A stretch of 64,000 bases of DNA from Mucilaginibacter sp. (GCA_030445275.1 JAUCSE010000034.1:53428-117427), one strand, 5' to 3'; numbered from the stretch's first letter, positions 45,791-54,133 are shown. Made by a program: numbers and translations. Notes: generated by a model not told the origin, from the letters alone.

Positions 45791-46257
45791 TATAACTCAG
45801 TTTTTACGTTAATATCACCCAGCAGATGTGGCTGTCCTTGACCGGTGGTGATCAGCTGCTGTAAACTATGCAGAAAATAGTTCCATCCCTGGAAGCAGCT
45901 TTGATAACATTCACTTTCGGGAACCAACCCGATATGCGTGAAATGCAGTTGTGTCTGGTTGCCTTTTTTGGATATTTCGAAGGAGACTTGGGTGCTGGTC
46001 CATTCGTTTTTATCGTCCAGGAAACTTAAATAGCTGTCCGTAACCAGCCAGACGATCTTTTCGCTAGGAATTACTTCCGTTAATTTTTGTTTGGAATAGT
46101 GCATATCTGCAAAGCGGACTTCAAACTCGTCATTCAGTTTTGCTGAATGGCCTTTAAAATCCTCTGTCCACCAGCCACGGATATGGTTAATGGCTTGGAA
46201 TACTTGCTCCGGGGTTTGGCCCACCAACAGGGTAGTTGTAAAATTTTGTGTTGTCAT
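45790..46257 (-). CDS. SRPBCC/AHSA1-domain protein (third copy)
   Basis: Read from the ATG at 46257 it gives 155 residues; the frame is open further to 46410, but that part overlaps the DinB-like gene. The fold is seen in [59 protein letters not shown] and [19 protein letters not shown], standard for the AHSA1 branch. It starts 22 bases after the DinB gene and belongs to the ArsR-2 operon. Ligand unknown. Confidence 0.82.
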   Translation of the reverse strand: MTTQNFTTTLLVGQTPEQVFQAINHIRGWWTEDFKGHSAKLNDEFEVRFADMHYSKQKLTEVIPSEKIVWLVTDSYLSFLDDKNEWTSTQVSFEISKKGNQTQLHFTHIGLVPESECYQSCFQGWNYFLHSLQQLITTGQGQPHLLGDINVKTEL

Positions 46258-46279
46258 GTTTGTCGTTTTTGTGATGGTT

Positions 46280-46807
46280 TTAAAATAACTTTTCCTGCGG
46301 TGGCTTAACGCCTGCCAGTCGAAGATATACTGTTGTTTGCCCCCGGTGATGTACCTGATGTTCAAAAACCTTAGCCAAAGCAATTCTTTTAGACATATCG
46401 AAACTTCCAATCATTTTAATGGGTTGATCCAGTTGCGCGTTAGACAGCTTTTTGATTTGATCGATCACAAAATCATAGCTGGCCAACACGATTTTGCTCA
46501 CATCAGCTTTGGATTTATCGCCGGTTTTTTCCCATATCCCCAGGTCAAACGGACTCTTTATGCCTAGTGCGGCAGAGGCTAGACCGTAGTTGGCATCTGC
46601 CAGATGTGAATTTTGTTCCGCAAAAGACCGCATTTCAGGTGTGGGCTTTAAAGCATAGCCGCTTTCTGGCATGGCATCCAGGTATTCTTTTGTATAAGCC
46701 TTTGACCTTTCCCATTCTTTTACCAGTTCAGCTATTTTTACCTGCGCCATTGTTAATTGGCTACTTACGACTAAGCATAGTGCGACCGTTAAACTTTTAA
46801 GTTTCAT
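46280..46807 (-). CDS. DinB-family protein with signal peptide
   Basis: A 175-residue protein. It has a signal peptide ([17 protein letters not shown], about residues 5-22), unusual for DinB, then the four-helix DinB domain with metal histidines in [12 protein letters not shown] and [17 protein letters not shown]. DinB-like proteins bind a divalent metal, and some are thiol transferases. An exported form suggests action in the periplasm. It lies between ArsR-2 and SRPBCC-3 in the same operon. Confidence 0.8.
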   Translation of the reverse strand: MKLKSLTVALCLVVSSQLTMAQVKIAELVKEWERSKAYTKEYLDAMPESGYALKPTPEMRSFAEQNSHLADANYGLASAALGIKSPFDLGIWEKTGDKSKADVSKIVLASYDFVIDQIKKLSNAQLDQPIKMIGSFDMSKRIALAKVFEHQVHHRGQTTVYLRLAGVKPPQEKLF

Positions 46808-46841
46808 GTTTTTAAGATTTTAAAATGAGTATTTAGATTTT

Positions 46842-47165
46842 TTAATTGGGCAGTTTGTTATTTAATAAGTTTTCTAAATTTTTCAGCTTCGAAGCCCAGA
46901 ACTGATCAAAATAGTTGAGCCAGGCCTGCAGCTCTTCAAATCCGTCTTTTTTCAGCGAGCAATAGCGTTCCCGGCCCATATCTTGAATAGAAATAAAGCC
47001 GGCGGTTTCCAATATCTTCACATGTTTGGAAACAGCAGGACGGCTCATGTCGAAATGATCGACCAGGCTGTTAATGGTCAGGCTATCCTCTGAAAGCAGC
47101 ATGAGCATCTTGCGCCTGCTCGGATCTCCGATTACCTGGAAGGTATCAAGCGTTGGTATGGCCAT
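46842..47165 (-). CDS. ArsR-family winged-helix transcriptional repressor (ArsR-2)
   Basis: A 107-residue ArsR-type regulator: FQVIGDPSRRKMLMLLSEDS, the recognition helix MSRPAVSKHVKILETAGFIS, and the wing MGRERYCSLKKDGFEELQ. It has no metal-binding cysteines. Its start overlaps the upstream SRPBCC-2 gene end by 20 bases. The DinB gene follows after 34 bases. The palindromes upstream of SRPBCC-2 are the likely operator. Confidence 0.9.
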   Translation of the reverse strand: MAIPTLDTFQVIGDPSRRKMLMLLSEDSLTINSLVDHFDMSRPAVSKHVKILETAGFISIQDMGRERYCSLKKDGFEELQAWLNYFDQFWASKLKNLENLLNNKLPN

Positions 47166-47598
47166 GTGCGTTGGTATTTAAAAGTTTTTCGATATTCTGG
47201 AATTTCTCCACCCAGCCATGCAGCAGACCATGATACATGTCGAGATTCTCTTCCTGGTTAAATCCGCGATGATCTAAAAACACTTCCGTGCCATTTTCCC
47301 TGGCTTCCAGTTGCCAGGTCACGACCGACTCAAGGTTGATCTTGCTTTCGACCGGACCACAGTTCCATGAGTAAGCTAATTTTCTTAACGGTTCAATCTC
47401 CAATACTTTACAATAAAAGATGCCGTCAAAATTCAGGTTTGCTTTCGCGCCGGTCCTGAACTGGAACTCGTGGCCAACTACGGGCTCGAAATCGTTTTTC
47501 ATGAGCCATTGCCCCATGAGTTCGGAGTTGGTCAAGTATTCCCAAACCGTCTCAATGGGGTGGGGGAAAAAATACTGATGTTTAATAACTTTTGCCAT
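47146..47598 (-). CDS. SRPBCC/AHSA1-domain protein (first gene of ArsR-2 operon)
   Basis: A 150-residue START-like protein: FFPHPIETVWEYLTNSELMG, FRTGAKANLNFDGIFYCKVL and TWQLEARENGTEVFLDHRGF. The order SRPBCC then ArsR is the reverse of the ArsR-1 operon. Translation starts about 17 bases after the expected transcription start, under a promoter buried in palindromes. It may bind a hydrophobic ligand sensed together with ArsR-2. Confidence 0.87.
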   Translation of the reverse strand: MAKVIKHQYFFPHPIETVWEYLTNSELMGQWLMKNDFEPVVGHEFQFRTGAKANLNFDGIFYCKVLEIEPLRKLAYSWNCGPVESKINLESVVTWQLEARENGTEVFLDHRGFNQEENLDMYHGLLHGWVEKFQNIEKLLNTNAHGHTNA

Positions 47599-47601
47599 AA
47601 T

Positions 47602-47652
47602 GAGTAACTTTTAAGTTACTCAAATGTATAGGTAACTTATGAGTTACGCAAA
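47602..47652 (-). promoter_or_regulatory. ArsR-2 operon promoter with two interleaved palindromes
   Basis: On the minus strand TTTG (47649-47652), a 20-base spacer and TACATTTG (47621-47628) match the Bacteroidota promoter exactly. Palindrome 1 (47632-47647, GTAACT/AGTTAC arms, 4-base centre) fills the spacer. Palindrome 2 (47602-47621, GAGTAACTT/AAGTTACTC arms, 2-base centre) covers the start of transcription. Their centres are 28 bases apart. A bound dimer at either would block the polymerase. Confidence 0.8.
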
Positions 47653-47826
47653 TTTATTTTTTATTTTTTTGGATCGGATAGTCAATCAGCAAAACTTTCT
47701 GTAAGATAATAGTGAATGTTATTCATAAATATCTCATAATAAATAATTTGCATAAAATTTATTACTATTTCACAAAAAACCCACCGTTTTGAGTGGCTGA
47801 ATCGTCAAAAGATAAAATCAAACAAA

Positions 47827-48113
47827 ATGGAAAATCTAAAAGACAAAGTAGCCGTCGTATTTGCGGCACATCGGGAGAAATTGCAGGAGCAGTTGCCCGT
47901 TCATTTGCCCAGCATGGGGCCAAGGTGTATGTGACCGCACGGAATCTGGATGCCGTAAAAGCACTGGCCCAGGAGATCAAAGCGAGCGGTGGAAGTGTGG
48001 GAGCTGCCAAAGTGGACGCGTTGAATGAGGCCGAAATAGACAACTTTTTAAAAAAGGTCGTCGCGGACAACGGCAGATTGGATGCTGTGTTTAATGGTAC
48101 CCGCCCGGTTAAC
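47827..48113 (+). pseudogene. Frameshifted, truncated SDR-family oxidoreductase
   Basis: From the ATG at 47827 the frame reads MENLKDKVAVVFAA, then the family pattern continues in the -1 frame as TSGEIAGAVARSFAQHGAKV and VTARNLDAVKALAQEIKASG to GRLDAVFNG near 48097. One base is missing near 47868-47870, in the cofactor glycine loop. The catalytic half (Ser, Tyr-x-x-x-Lys) is gone, cut at an IS-like end starting at 48114. So it is a dead SDR gene. Confidence 0.75.
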
Positions 48114-48172
48114 TGTCCACACTTAACTGAAAAACATTTTGAGTGTCCACACTCAAGTGAACATTGGAGAAT
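48110..48172. mobile_element. IS-like end remnant with repeated 5'-TGTCCAC
   Basis: TGTCCACACTTAACTGAA at 48114 and TGTCCACACTCAAGTGAA at 48144 are direct repeats 30 bases apart. Terminal TG and multiple such subterminal repeats are known in IS21-type ends. The SDR gene stops exactly here. No transposase gene is present, so only one end or a deletion derivative remains. The IS family is inference. Confidence 0.4.
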
Positions 48173-48191
48173 TCACAAAGTTATAGCTGAC

Positions 48192-48223
48192 AAAAAAGCC
48201 TCAAATCTTTCGACTTGAGGCTT
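48192..48223 (-). terminator. Terminator of initiator tRNA-Met
   Basis: On the minus strand AAGCCTCAAGTCG pairs with the GATTTGAGGCTT arm followed by TTTTTG, 15 bases after the tRNA 3' end. Confidence 0.8.
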
Positions 48224-48237
48224 CTGACTTGATCAGG

Positions 48238-48310
<73 letters not shown>

Positions 48311-48395
48311 CTGTATTTTTTATATATTGCATTCCGTCATAACTCGGAAAGTTCCTTCCAATTGTCAAAAATGCATTTTGCACTCCGTTTTAATT

Positions 48396-48430
48396 GGACT
48401 GCAAAGATATAATTCGTTTCTTTGCAGTCC
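48396..48430 (+). repeat. Perfect 11-bp inverted repeat in era leader
   Basis: GGACTGCAAAG (48396-48406) and CTTTGCAGTCC (48420-48430) flank 13 bases. It ends 24 bases before the era start, so a leader hairpin or a protein site is possible. Confidence 0.6.
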
Positions 48431-48454
48431 AAATATATTTTTAATTATTTTTAT

Positions 48455-49330
48455 ATGAGTCATCAGGCAGGTTTTGTAAGTATAATTGGTAAACCCAATG
48501 CAGGTAAATCAACCCTTATGAACGCCCTTGTTGGCGAAAAAATGTCCATCATCACCCCAAAAGCACAGACCACACGTCACCGTATTTTGGGTATTGTGAA
48601 CACCGACGACTACCAAATCGTATTTTCTGATACCCCGGGAGTGATCAAACCACATTATGCCCTGCACGAAAGCATGATGCACCAGGTTGATGGCTCCATT
48701 GTTGATGCCGACCTTATTTTGCTGGTTACCGACATTTACGAAGAATACGACGAAACCGACGTATTGAAAAAGCTGGAAGGCTCACTGGCCCCCATTGCCA
48801 TACTGATCAACAAGATTGACCAAAGCGATGAGGAAACCGTAAAAAAGAAAGTGGAGTTTTGGCAGGAGAAATTAAAGCCAAAAGCCGTTTTCGCCATATC
48901 TGCACTGCTGGAGCACAACATTAAAGCGGTTATGGATTTTGTTGTCGAAAACTTGCCCGAGCACCCGGCCTATTACGAAAAAGACGCGCTTACCGATCGT
49001 AATGATCGCTTTTTCGCATCAGAAATGATCAGGGCGCAAATCCTGAAACAATACAAAAAAGAGATCCCTTACAGCGCCGAGGTTATTGTAACCGCGTTTG
49101 TGGAGGGCGAAAAACTGCACCGCATCAGCGCCGAAATTATTGTAGAGCGCGATTCGCAAAAAAACATCATCATTGGCGAAGGCGGTAAAATGCTTAAAAT
49201 AGTAGGCACCTATGCCCGCCGCGATATGGAAGAGTTTTTCCAAAAGAAAGTTTTCCTGGAGATGTTTGTAAAAGTGATCCCCGACTGGCGCAGCAAAAAA
49301 AACTACCTTAAAAAATTCGGGTACGAATAA
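48455..49330 (+). CDS. era: GTPase Era
   Basis: Read from the ATG at 48455 it gives 291 residues, the usual Era size. An upstream in-frame TTG at 48422 would begin inside the leader inverted repeat and is rejected. The G domain shows IIGKPNAGKSTLMNAL, SDTPGVIKPHY and NKID in LINKIDQSD; the KH domain shows IIIGEGGKMLKIVGTYARRD. Era binds the 3' end of 16S rRNA in 30S assembly. The der gene follows, separated by a GATNTG repeat. Confidence 0.96.
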   Translation: MSHQAGFVSIIGKPNAGKSTLMNALVGEKMSIITPKAQTTRHRILGIVNTDDYQIVFSDTPGVIKPHYALHESMMHQVDGSIVDADLILLVTDIYEEYDETDVLKKLEGSLAPIAILINKIDQSDEETVKKKVEFWQEKLKPKAVFAISALLEHNIKAVMDFVVENLPEHPAYYEKDALTDRNDRFFASEMIRAQILKQYKKEIPYSAEVIVTAFVEGEKLHRISAEIIVERDSQKNIIIGEGGKMLKIVGTYARRDMEEFFQKKVFLEMFVKVIPDWRSKKNYLKKFGYE

Positions 49331-49336
49331 AACACA

Positions 49337-49466
49337 GATGTGAGATCTGAGATATTAGATTTGAGATAAATCTGGTATTTATAAATTAATCAAATAATTT
49401 TGATGTGGATTTGAATATGGAGGCTTGGAAAGGTCTAACATCTCAAATCTCACATCTCAAATCTAA
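49337..49466. repeat. Inverted GAGAT-word repeat between era and der
   Basis: GATGTGAGATCTGAGATATT with AGATTTGAGAT on the left pairs with ATCTCAAATCTCACATCT and CAAATCT on the right over 130 bases, an imperfect long hairpin of short words. Confidence 0.6.
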
Positions 49467-49471
49467 AAAGA

Positions 49472-50773
49472 ATGAGTAACATAGTAGCCATAGTGGGCAG
49501 GCCTAACGTAGGCAAATCAACTTTATATAATCGCTTAACCGAAACCCGCAAAGCCATTGTCGACGATTTTAGCGGTGTAACCCGGGATAGGCACTACGGT
49601 GTTGCCGAGTGGCTAAACCACCAGTTCACGGTTATTGATACCGGCGGTTACGTAGCCAATTCTGATGATGTTTTTGAAGCGGCTATACGCGAACAGGTTG
49701 ACATTGCCATTGAAGAAGCTTCTGTAATTTTATTTATTGTTGATGTTACTACCGGCATTACCGATTTGGACGATGAGATAGCTACCCGCTTACGCAAAAG
49801 CAGCAAACCAGTTTTTGTAGTAGTAAACAAACTGGACAACAATAGCCAGGTGGCCGATTCCATGGTGTTTTATAGTCTGGGTTTGGGCGAAATTTATAGC
49901 ATTTCATCCATGACTGGCTCTGGTACCGGCGAATTGCTTGATGAAGTAGTTAAACATTTTGAGGATGTGGTTATAGAAGAAAATACCCGCCCTAAATATG
50001 CTATTGTTGGCCGCCCAAATGTGGGTAAATCATCCATTATCAACTCACTTATTGGTAAAGACCGTAATATTGTTACCCCAATTGCGGGTACCACCCGCGA
50101 TTCGATACACATCCACTACAACCAGTACGGGCATGATTTTATGCTGATTGATACTGCCGGGATGCGTAAAAAAACCAAGGTTAAGGAAAACATCGAGTTT
50201 TACTCTGTTATGCGTACCATTAAGGCGCTGGAAGAAGCCGATGTGATCATCCTGATGATTGATGCCGTTGAAGGTATTGAGTCGCAAGACATCAATATAT
50301 TCCACCTTGCCGAGAAGAACAAAAAAGGCATCATGGTAGTAGTGAACAAATGGGATTTGATTGAGAAAAACAACAAAACCGTTAAGGTATTTGAAGAACA
50401 AATCCGCGAAAAAGTTGCACCATTTACCGATGTACCAATCGTGTTTACCTCCGTTACCGAAAAACAACGTGTGTTAAAAGTAATTGATGTAGCCAACCAG
50501 GTTTACCAGAACCGTGCCCGCAAAATAGCAACCTCCAAACTAAACGAGGTAATGCTGCCTATTATTGAAAACTATCCACCGCCATCCATCAAAGGCAAAT
50601 ACGTTAAAATCAAATACATCACCCAAATTGCAGGGTCATCGCCCATGTTCGCGTTCTTCTGTAATTTACCGCAGTATGTAAAGGAACCGTATTACCGCTT
50701 TATTGAAAATAAATTAAGGGAAAACTTTGATTTTTCTGGTGCGCCAATACAAGTTTGGTTCAGGCAGAAGTAG
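49472..50773 (+). CDS. der: Ribosome-assembly GTPase Der (EngA)
   Basis: A 433-residue protein with two GTPase domains in tandem: [16 protein letters not shown] near the start and [16 protein letters not shown] near residue 178, each with DTGG/DTAG and NKLD/NKWD motifs, and a C-terminal KH-like domain ([18 protein letters not shown]). Only Der has this architecture. It is needed for 50S assembly. Ordinary length; the start is right after a repeat. Confidence 0.97.
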   Translation: MSNIVAIVGRPNVGKSTLYNRLTETRKAIVDDFSGVTRDRHYGVAEWLNHQFTVIDTGGYVANSDDVFEAAIREQVDIAIEEASVILFIVDVTTGITDLDDEIATRLRKSSKPVFVVVNKLDNNSQVADSMVFYSLGLGEIYSISSMTGSGTGELLDEVVKHFEDVVIEENTRPKYAIVGRPNVGKSSIINSLIGKDRNIVTPIAGTTRDSIHIHYNQYGHDFMLIDTAGMRKKTKVKENIEFYSVMRTIKALEEADVIILMIDAVEGIESQDINIFHLAEKNKKGIMVVVNKWDLIEKNNKTVKVFEEQIREKVAPFTDVPIVFTSVTEKQRVLKVIDVANQVYQNRARKIATSKLNEVMLPIIENYPPPSIKGKYVKIKYITQIAGSSPMFAFFCNLPQYVKEPYYRFIENKLRENFDFSGAPIQVWFRQK

Positions 50774-50878
50774 ATATGCAGATTTCAAATGTGCGGATGT
50801 GCAGATGATTTTTTGATTGTGTGATTAAATGTGCTGGCTTTTATTTGCACATCTGAAATTTGCACATCTGCACATCAA
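50774..50878. repeat. Inverted GATNTGCA repeat between der and S41 gene
   Basis: CAGATTTCAAATGTGCGGAT and GTGCAGATG on the left face GCACATCTGAAATTTGCACA and TCTGCACATC on the right across 105 bases, between convergent genes. A short copy follows murQ near 53371-53404. Confidence 0.6.
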
Positions 50879-52459
50879 CTATATACTCAGCGCCTTTTTA
50901 AACGCCTCGTCGCGGCTGTTCATTACTTGGTAAAAGGCATTATCGCCCCATTTAAAGCGGGCGGCATTAGCTTTCAGTATGCTTTTGATATAATCCCTGG
51001 AGATCAGCAACTCGTGCGAATCCATTTCTTTGATTTTTTGTGATGAGTAAAGGATAAAGTTGTGGAAATCTTCATCACTCACATCATAGTGTTTTATAAA
51101 ATCATCGCCGGTTGCAAACTTGTTTAAAACGGGCTGCATTCTGTCAATCACATAAGCCGAAAAAAGCTGCTGATCAAGCAGGTTTTGTATAAGCAAAGTA
51201 TTTTGAGTAGTATCAGCCGGAACAAAAACATCGGGCATAATACCGCCACCACTAAAAACTTTACGGCCATTAAGGGTATGGTATGATGAGCCTTTAAAAA
51301 TGGTATCGTTCAGGTTACTTTGTTCCGAAAACAATTCGCCTTTTTGCATGCGCTGTGCCAGCTCATTACGATAGCTTTCCAGACCACCTTTATATGATTT
51401 TTGTATTGACCGGCCCGATGGTGTATAATACCGGGCTACAGTTAAATTCACCGCCGAGCCATCGCCAAAGGGAAATTGCTGCTGCACCAGGCCTTTACCA
51501 AAAGAGCGCCTGCCAACTATGGTTGCCCTGTCCAGATCCTGCAGGGCGCCAGCCAATATTTCGCTGGCCGAAGCCGAATACTCATCTATCAGCACGGTTA
51601 CCTTACCCTTTTGAAACACGCCTGAGTCTGTTGCAAAATAATCGGTACGGGGTTCATGAATACCCTTGGTGTAAACAATCAGTTCCCCTTTTTTCAAAAA
51701 CTCATCGGCCATGGAAGTGGCCGCGTTCAGATACCCGCCGCCGTTGCCACGCAAATCAAGCAGCAGTTTATTCATACCATCAACCTTAAGCTTGTTCAGG
51801 GCTTTGCGAAAATCAATATCAGTGGTTGATGCAAATTTGTTTATTTTGATGTATCCGGTATTTTCATTGGCCATGTAAGCGGCATTTACGCTGCTCAGGT
51901 CAACATGCCCGCGTTTTATAGTATAAGTTTTAATTCCATCCCCATTAGCTACGCCAAGCAATATAACCGCGTCCTTTACACCCTTAAAAATGTTATTTAC
52001 CCTATCGGCAGTCAGTTTAGTGCCCGAAAACTTTTTATTATCCACATTAATTACCCGGCTGCCTGACAATAAACCTGCTTTATCGGCCGGCCCGCCTTCA
52101 TAAACCTGGGTAATAATCAAGGTATCGCGCAGTATCTGGTACTCAATTCCAATACCGTTAAAACCACCTTCCAGGCGCTCGTTAATAGATTGAGCTTGTT
52201 GTGGCGGCAAATAAAGGGAATGCGGATCAAGGTTTTGCAGCAACTCATTAACTGATGCGCCTTCAATGCTGTCAACATTTACACTATCAACATATTTTTG
52301 CCCCACCAGGTCTAAAACTTTTGATAGCTTATCGCTGCCCGAAAATGAAAACCCAAGGTTGCGATCAGCAAAATTATTATTGCTGATCAGCAAGCCAATA
52401 GTAATACCCACCAGCAACAGGATCATCGTCCTGAAAATAATACCCGCAGTTTTTTTCAT
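50879..52459 (-). CDS. S41-family C-terminal processing peptidase
   Basis: Read from the ATG at 52459 it encodes 526 residues, starting MKKTAGIIF with a membrane anchor (MILLLVGITIGLLI); an upstream in-frame ATG at 52468 would add three residues, but a TAACTTTG -7 box at 52470-52477 lies too close to it. A PDZ domain (QVYEGGPADKAGLLSG), then the protease core with KLLLDLRGNGGGYL, VLIDEYSASASEILAG (catalytic Ser) and VGRRSFGKGLVQQQF (Lys) are seen. Such enzymes trim protein C-termini in the periplasm. The C-terminal extension is family-typical. Confidence 0.92.
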   Translation of the reverse strand: MKKTAGIIFRTMILLLVGITIGLLISNNNFADRNLGFSFSGSDKLSKVLDLVGQKYVDSVNVDSIEGASVNELLQNLDPHSLYLPPQQAQSINERLEGGFNGIGIEYQILRDTLIITQVYEGGPADKAGLLSGSRVINVDNKKFSGTKLTADRVNNIFKGVKDAVILLGVANGDGIKTYTIKRGHVDLSSVNAAYMANENTGYIKINKFASTTDIDFRKALNKLKVDGMNKLLLDLRGNGGGYLNAATSMADEFLKKGELIVYTKGIHEPRTDYFATDSGVFQKGKVTVLIDEYSASASEILAGALQDLDRATIVGRRSFGKGLVQQQFPFGDGSAVNLTVARYYTPSGRSIQKSYKGGLESYRNELAQRMQKGELFSEQSNLNDTIFKGSSYHTLNGRKVFSGGGIMPDVFVPADTTQNTLLIQNLLDQQLFSAYVIDRMQPVLNKFATGDDFIKHYDVSDEDFHNFILYSSQKIKEMDSHELLISRDYIKSILKANAARFKWGDNAFYQVMNSRDEAFKKALSI

Positions 52460-52560
52460 ATCCAGCAAACAAAGTTAATCAATGCCTGAGCAATAATTTT
52501 TATTGGCATCCTTTCATTTGATGTTTTTTACCGAATTTTGTTATAAATTATTTGATATTA

Positions 52561-53367
52561 ATGGAAACCACTACTGAAAGGGAGTCATATTATAAAAATT
52601 TAGAGCAGTTATCCGTTCTTGAGATCCTTGAAAACATCAATAGGGAGGACAGAACCGTACCTCTGGCTGTTGAAAAAGCGTTGCCGCAAATAGAGCAATT
52701 GGCAATTATAACCGCCTCAAGGATGAAAGAAGGCGGCAGACTGTTTTATATAGGTGCAGGTACCAGTGGTCGTTTGGGTGTTGTTGACGCATCAGAATGT
52801 CCGCCAACCTTTGGTGTGCCGTATGATATGGTGGTGGGTATTATTGCCGGTGGCGATACCGCTATACGCAAAGCTGTTGAGTTTGCCGAAGATGATACCG
52901 AACAGGCATGGAAGGACCTTTTGGAGTTTGATATAAATGATAAGGATGTTGTAGTGGGCATAGCGGCATCGGGCACTACACCCTATGTAATTGGGGGGCT
53001 AAACATGGCCAACAAAAATAATATTATAACCGGCTGTATAGTTTGTAATAATGGCAGCCCCGTTGCCGCCGAAGCTCAATATCCGGTTGAAGTGGTTACC
53101 GGACCAGAGTTTTTAACCGGCTCAACCCGAATGAAGGCCGGTACCGCGCAAAAACTGGTTTTAAATATGCTTAGCACCAGTGTAATGATACAACTGGGCC
53201 GCGTAAAAGGAAACAAAATGGTTGATATGCAGCTAAGCAACAATAAACTGGTTAACCGGGGAGCCCGCATGGTGATGGAAGAAACAGGATTAAATGAAGC
53301 TGCCGCTGCTGCGCTGTTAAAAAAATACGGAAGCGTTAGAAACGCGGTAGAGAACTATAAAAAATGA
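52561..53367 (+). CDS. murQ: N-acetylmuramic acid 6-phosphate etherase
   Basis: Read from the ATG at 52561 it encodes 268 residues. The SIS domain motif IGAGTSGRLGVVDASECPPT (about 64-83) is followed by GIIAGGDTAIRKAVEFAEDD, GIAASGTTPYVIGGL and TGSTRMKAGTAQKLVLNM. It splits MurNAc-6-P into GlcNAc-6-P and lactate in peptidoglycan recycling. It is somewhat shorter than E. coli MurQ (298), losing part of the C-terminal helix bundle. The gene downstream may form a unit with it. Confidence 0.94.
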   Translation: METTTERESYYKNLEQLSVLEILENINREDRTVPLAVEKALPQIEQLAIITASRMKEGGRLFYIGAGTSGRLGVVDASECPPTFGVPYDMVVGIIAGGDTAIRKAVEFAEDDTEQAWKDLLEFDINDKDVVVGIAASGTTPYVIGGLNMANKNNIITGCIVCNNGSPVAAEAQYPVEVVTGPEFLTGSTRMKAGTAQKLVLNMLSTSVMIQLGRVKGNKMVDMQLSNNKLVNRGARMVMEETGLNEAAAAALLKKYGSVRNAVENYKK

Positions 53368-53416
53368 TTATTTGATGTGCAGATTACAGATGTGCACATT
53401 TGAAATTGAAGGAAGT

Positions 53417-53983
53417 ATGCACGAGATAGAACCATATTACCGCTGGAGAGATGATTACATAGCATCAGAAGATGAATTTTCGCCTTTTTATGCTACTGAA
53501 TATAATGAGTTTGAATTTGACAAGCAGGTTTATAACTACCTGCTGCACCCGCAATGGGATGCCTTTGGCTCAAACACCCTTTATCTTAAAGTTTTGTTTG
53601 CCGATTACGAGAAGGGGTATACCATTATTGAGTTTATTGGCGAATGGAACGATGCCATTAGTAACGACATCATGATACTAAAGCGTGAACTGTTGGACCT
53701 GATGGTTGACAGCGGCATTACCCGTTTTATACTGATAGGCGAAAACGTACTCAACTTTCACTCGTCGGACGATTGTTATTATGAGGAATGGTTTCAGGAC
53801 ATTGACGACGGATGGATTGCGGGTATCAATTTCCGCGAGCATGTGATTGATGAGTTTAAACGCAACAATATTGACTACTACATCAATTTTGGAGGCGTAC
53901 TTGATGACCTGGGCTGGCGCACCCTAAAACCCATCCAGGTATTTAAAAAGGTGGAAGAACAGCTGGTGAGGAGGCTGAGTTAG
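53417..53983 (+). CDS. Conserved hypothetical protein downstream of murQ
   Basis: Read from the ATG at 53417, with AAGGAAG just before it as ribosome site; the frame is open up to 53372, but that part is a short GATNTG repeat. It encodes 188 residues with many acidic and aromatic residues: YRWRDDYIASEDEFSPFY, YTIIEFIGEWNDAI, FILIGENVLNFHSSDDC and INFREHVIDEFKRNNIDYYI. No signal peptide or known motif. It may be a STAS-like or alpha/beta protein, but this is a guess. Cotranscription with murQ is possible (49-base gap). Confidence 0.6.
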   Translation: MHEIEPYYRWRDDYIASEDEFSPFYATEYNEFEFDKQVYNYLLHPQWDAFGSNTLYLKVLFADYEKGYTIIEFIGEWNDAISNDIMILKRELLDLMVDSGITRFILIGENVLNFHSSDDCYYEEWFQDIDDGWIAGINFREHVIDEFKRNNIDYYINFGGVLDDLGWRTLKPIQVFKKVEEQLVRRLS

Positions 53984-54040
53984 GATTTAGATGCAAGAGA
54001 AAAGAGTCAAGATATAAGAAAACTTCTTTTCTTCCTAAAT

Positions 54041-54126
54041 TTTGTCATCCTGAGCGATAGCGAATGATCTATTCATGAACTTTGCATATCGGAGATTAGA
54101 CGCTTCACTACGTTCAGCATAACAAA
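54041..54126. repeat. Palindromic intergenic repeat, family B-like, copy 3
   Basis: It starts TTTGTCATCCTGAGCGATAG and ends TTCAGCATAACAAAG, with imperfect inverted ends including CGATAGCGAATGATC and a middle CATGAACTTTGCATATCGG. It lies between the murQ-downstream gene and dacB. Confidence 0.65.
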
Positions 54127-54133
54127 GTTATCC

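Noticed and set aside
40719..48237. Prophage or integrative element
   Set aside because: No integrase, structural phage or conjugation gene, and no duplicated tRNA end was found; only an island of unclear origin is supported.
50045..50467. Minus-strand 140-residue ORF
   Set aside because: Lies wholly within der on the opposite strand.
51355..51789. Plus-strand 144-residue ORF
   Set aside because: Lies wholly within the S41 protease gene on the opposite strand.
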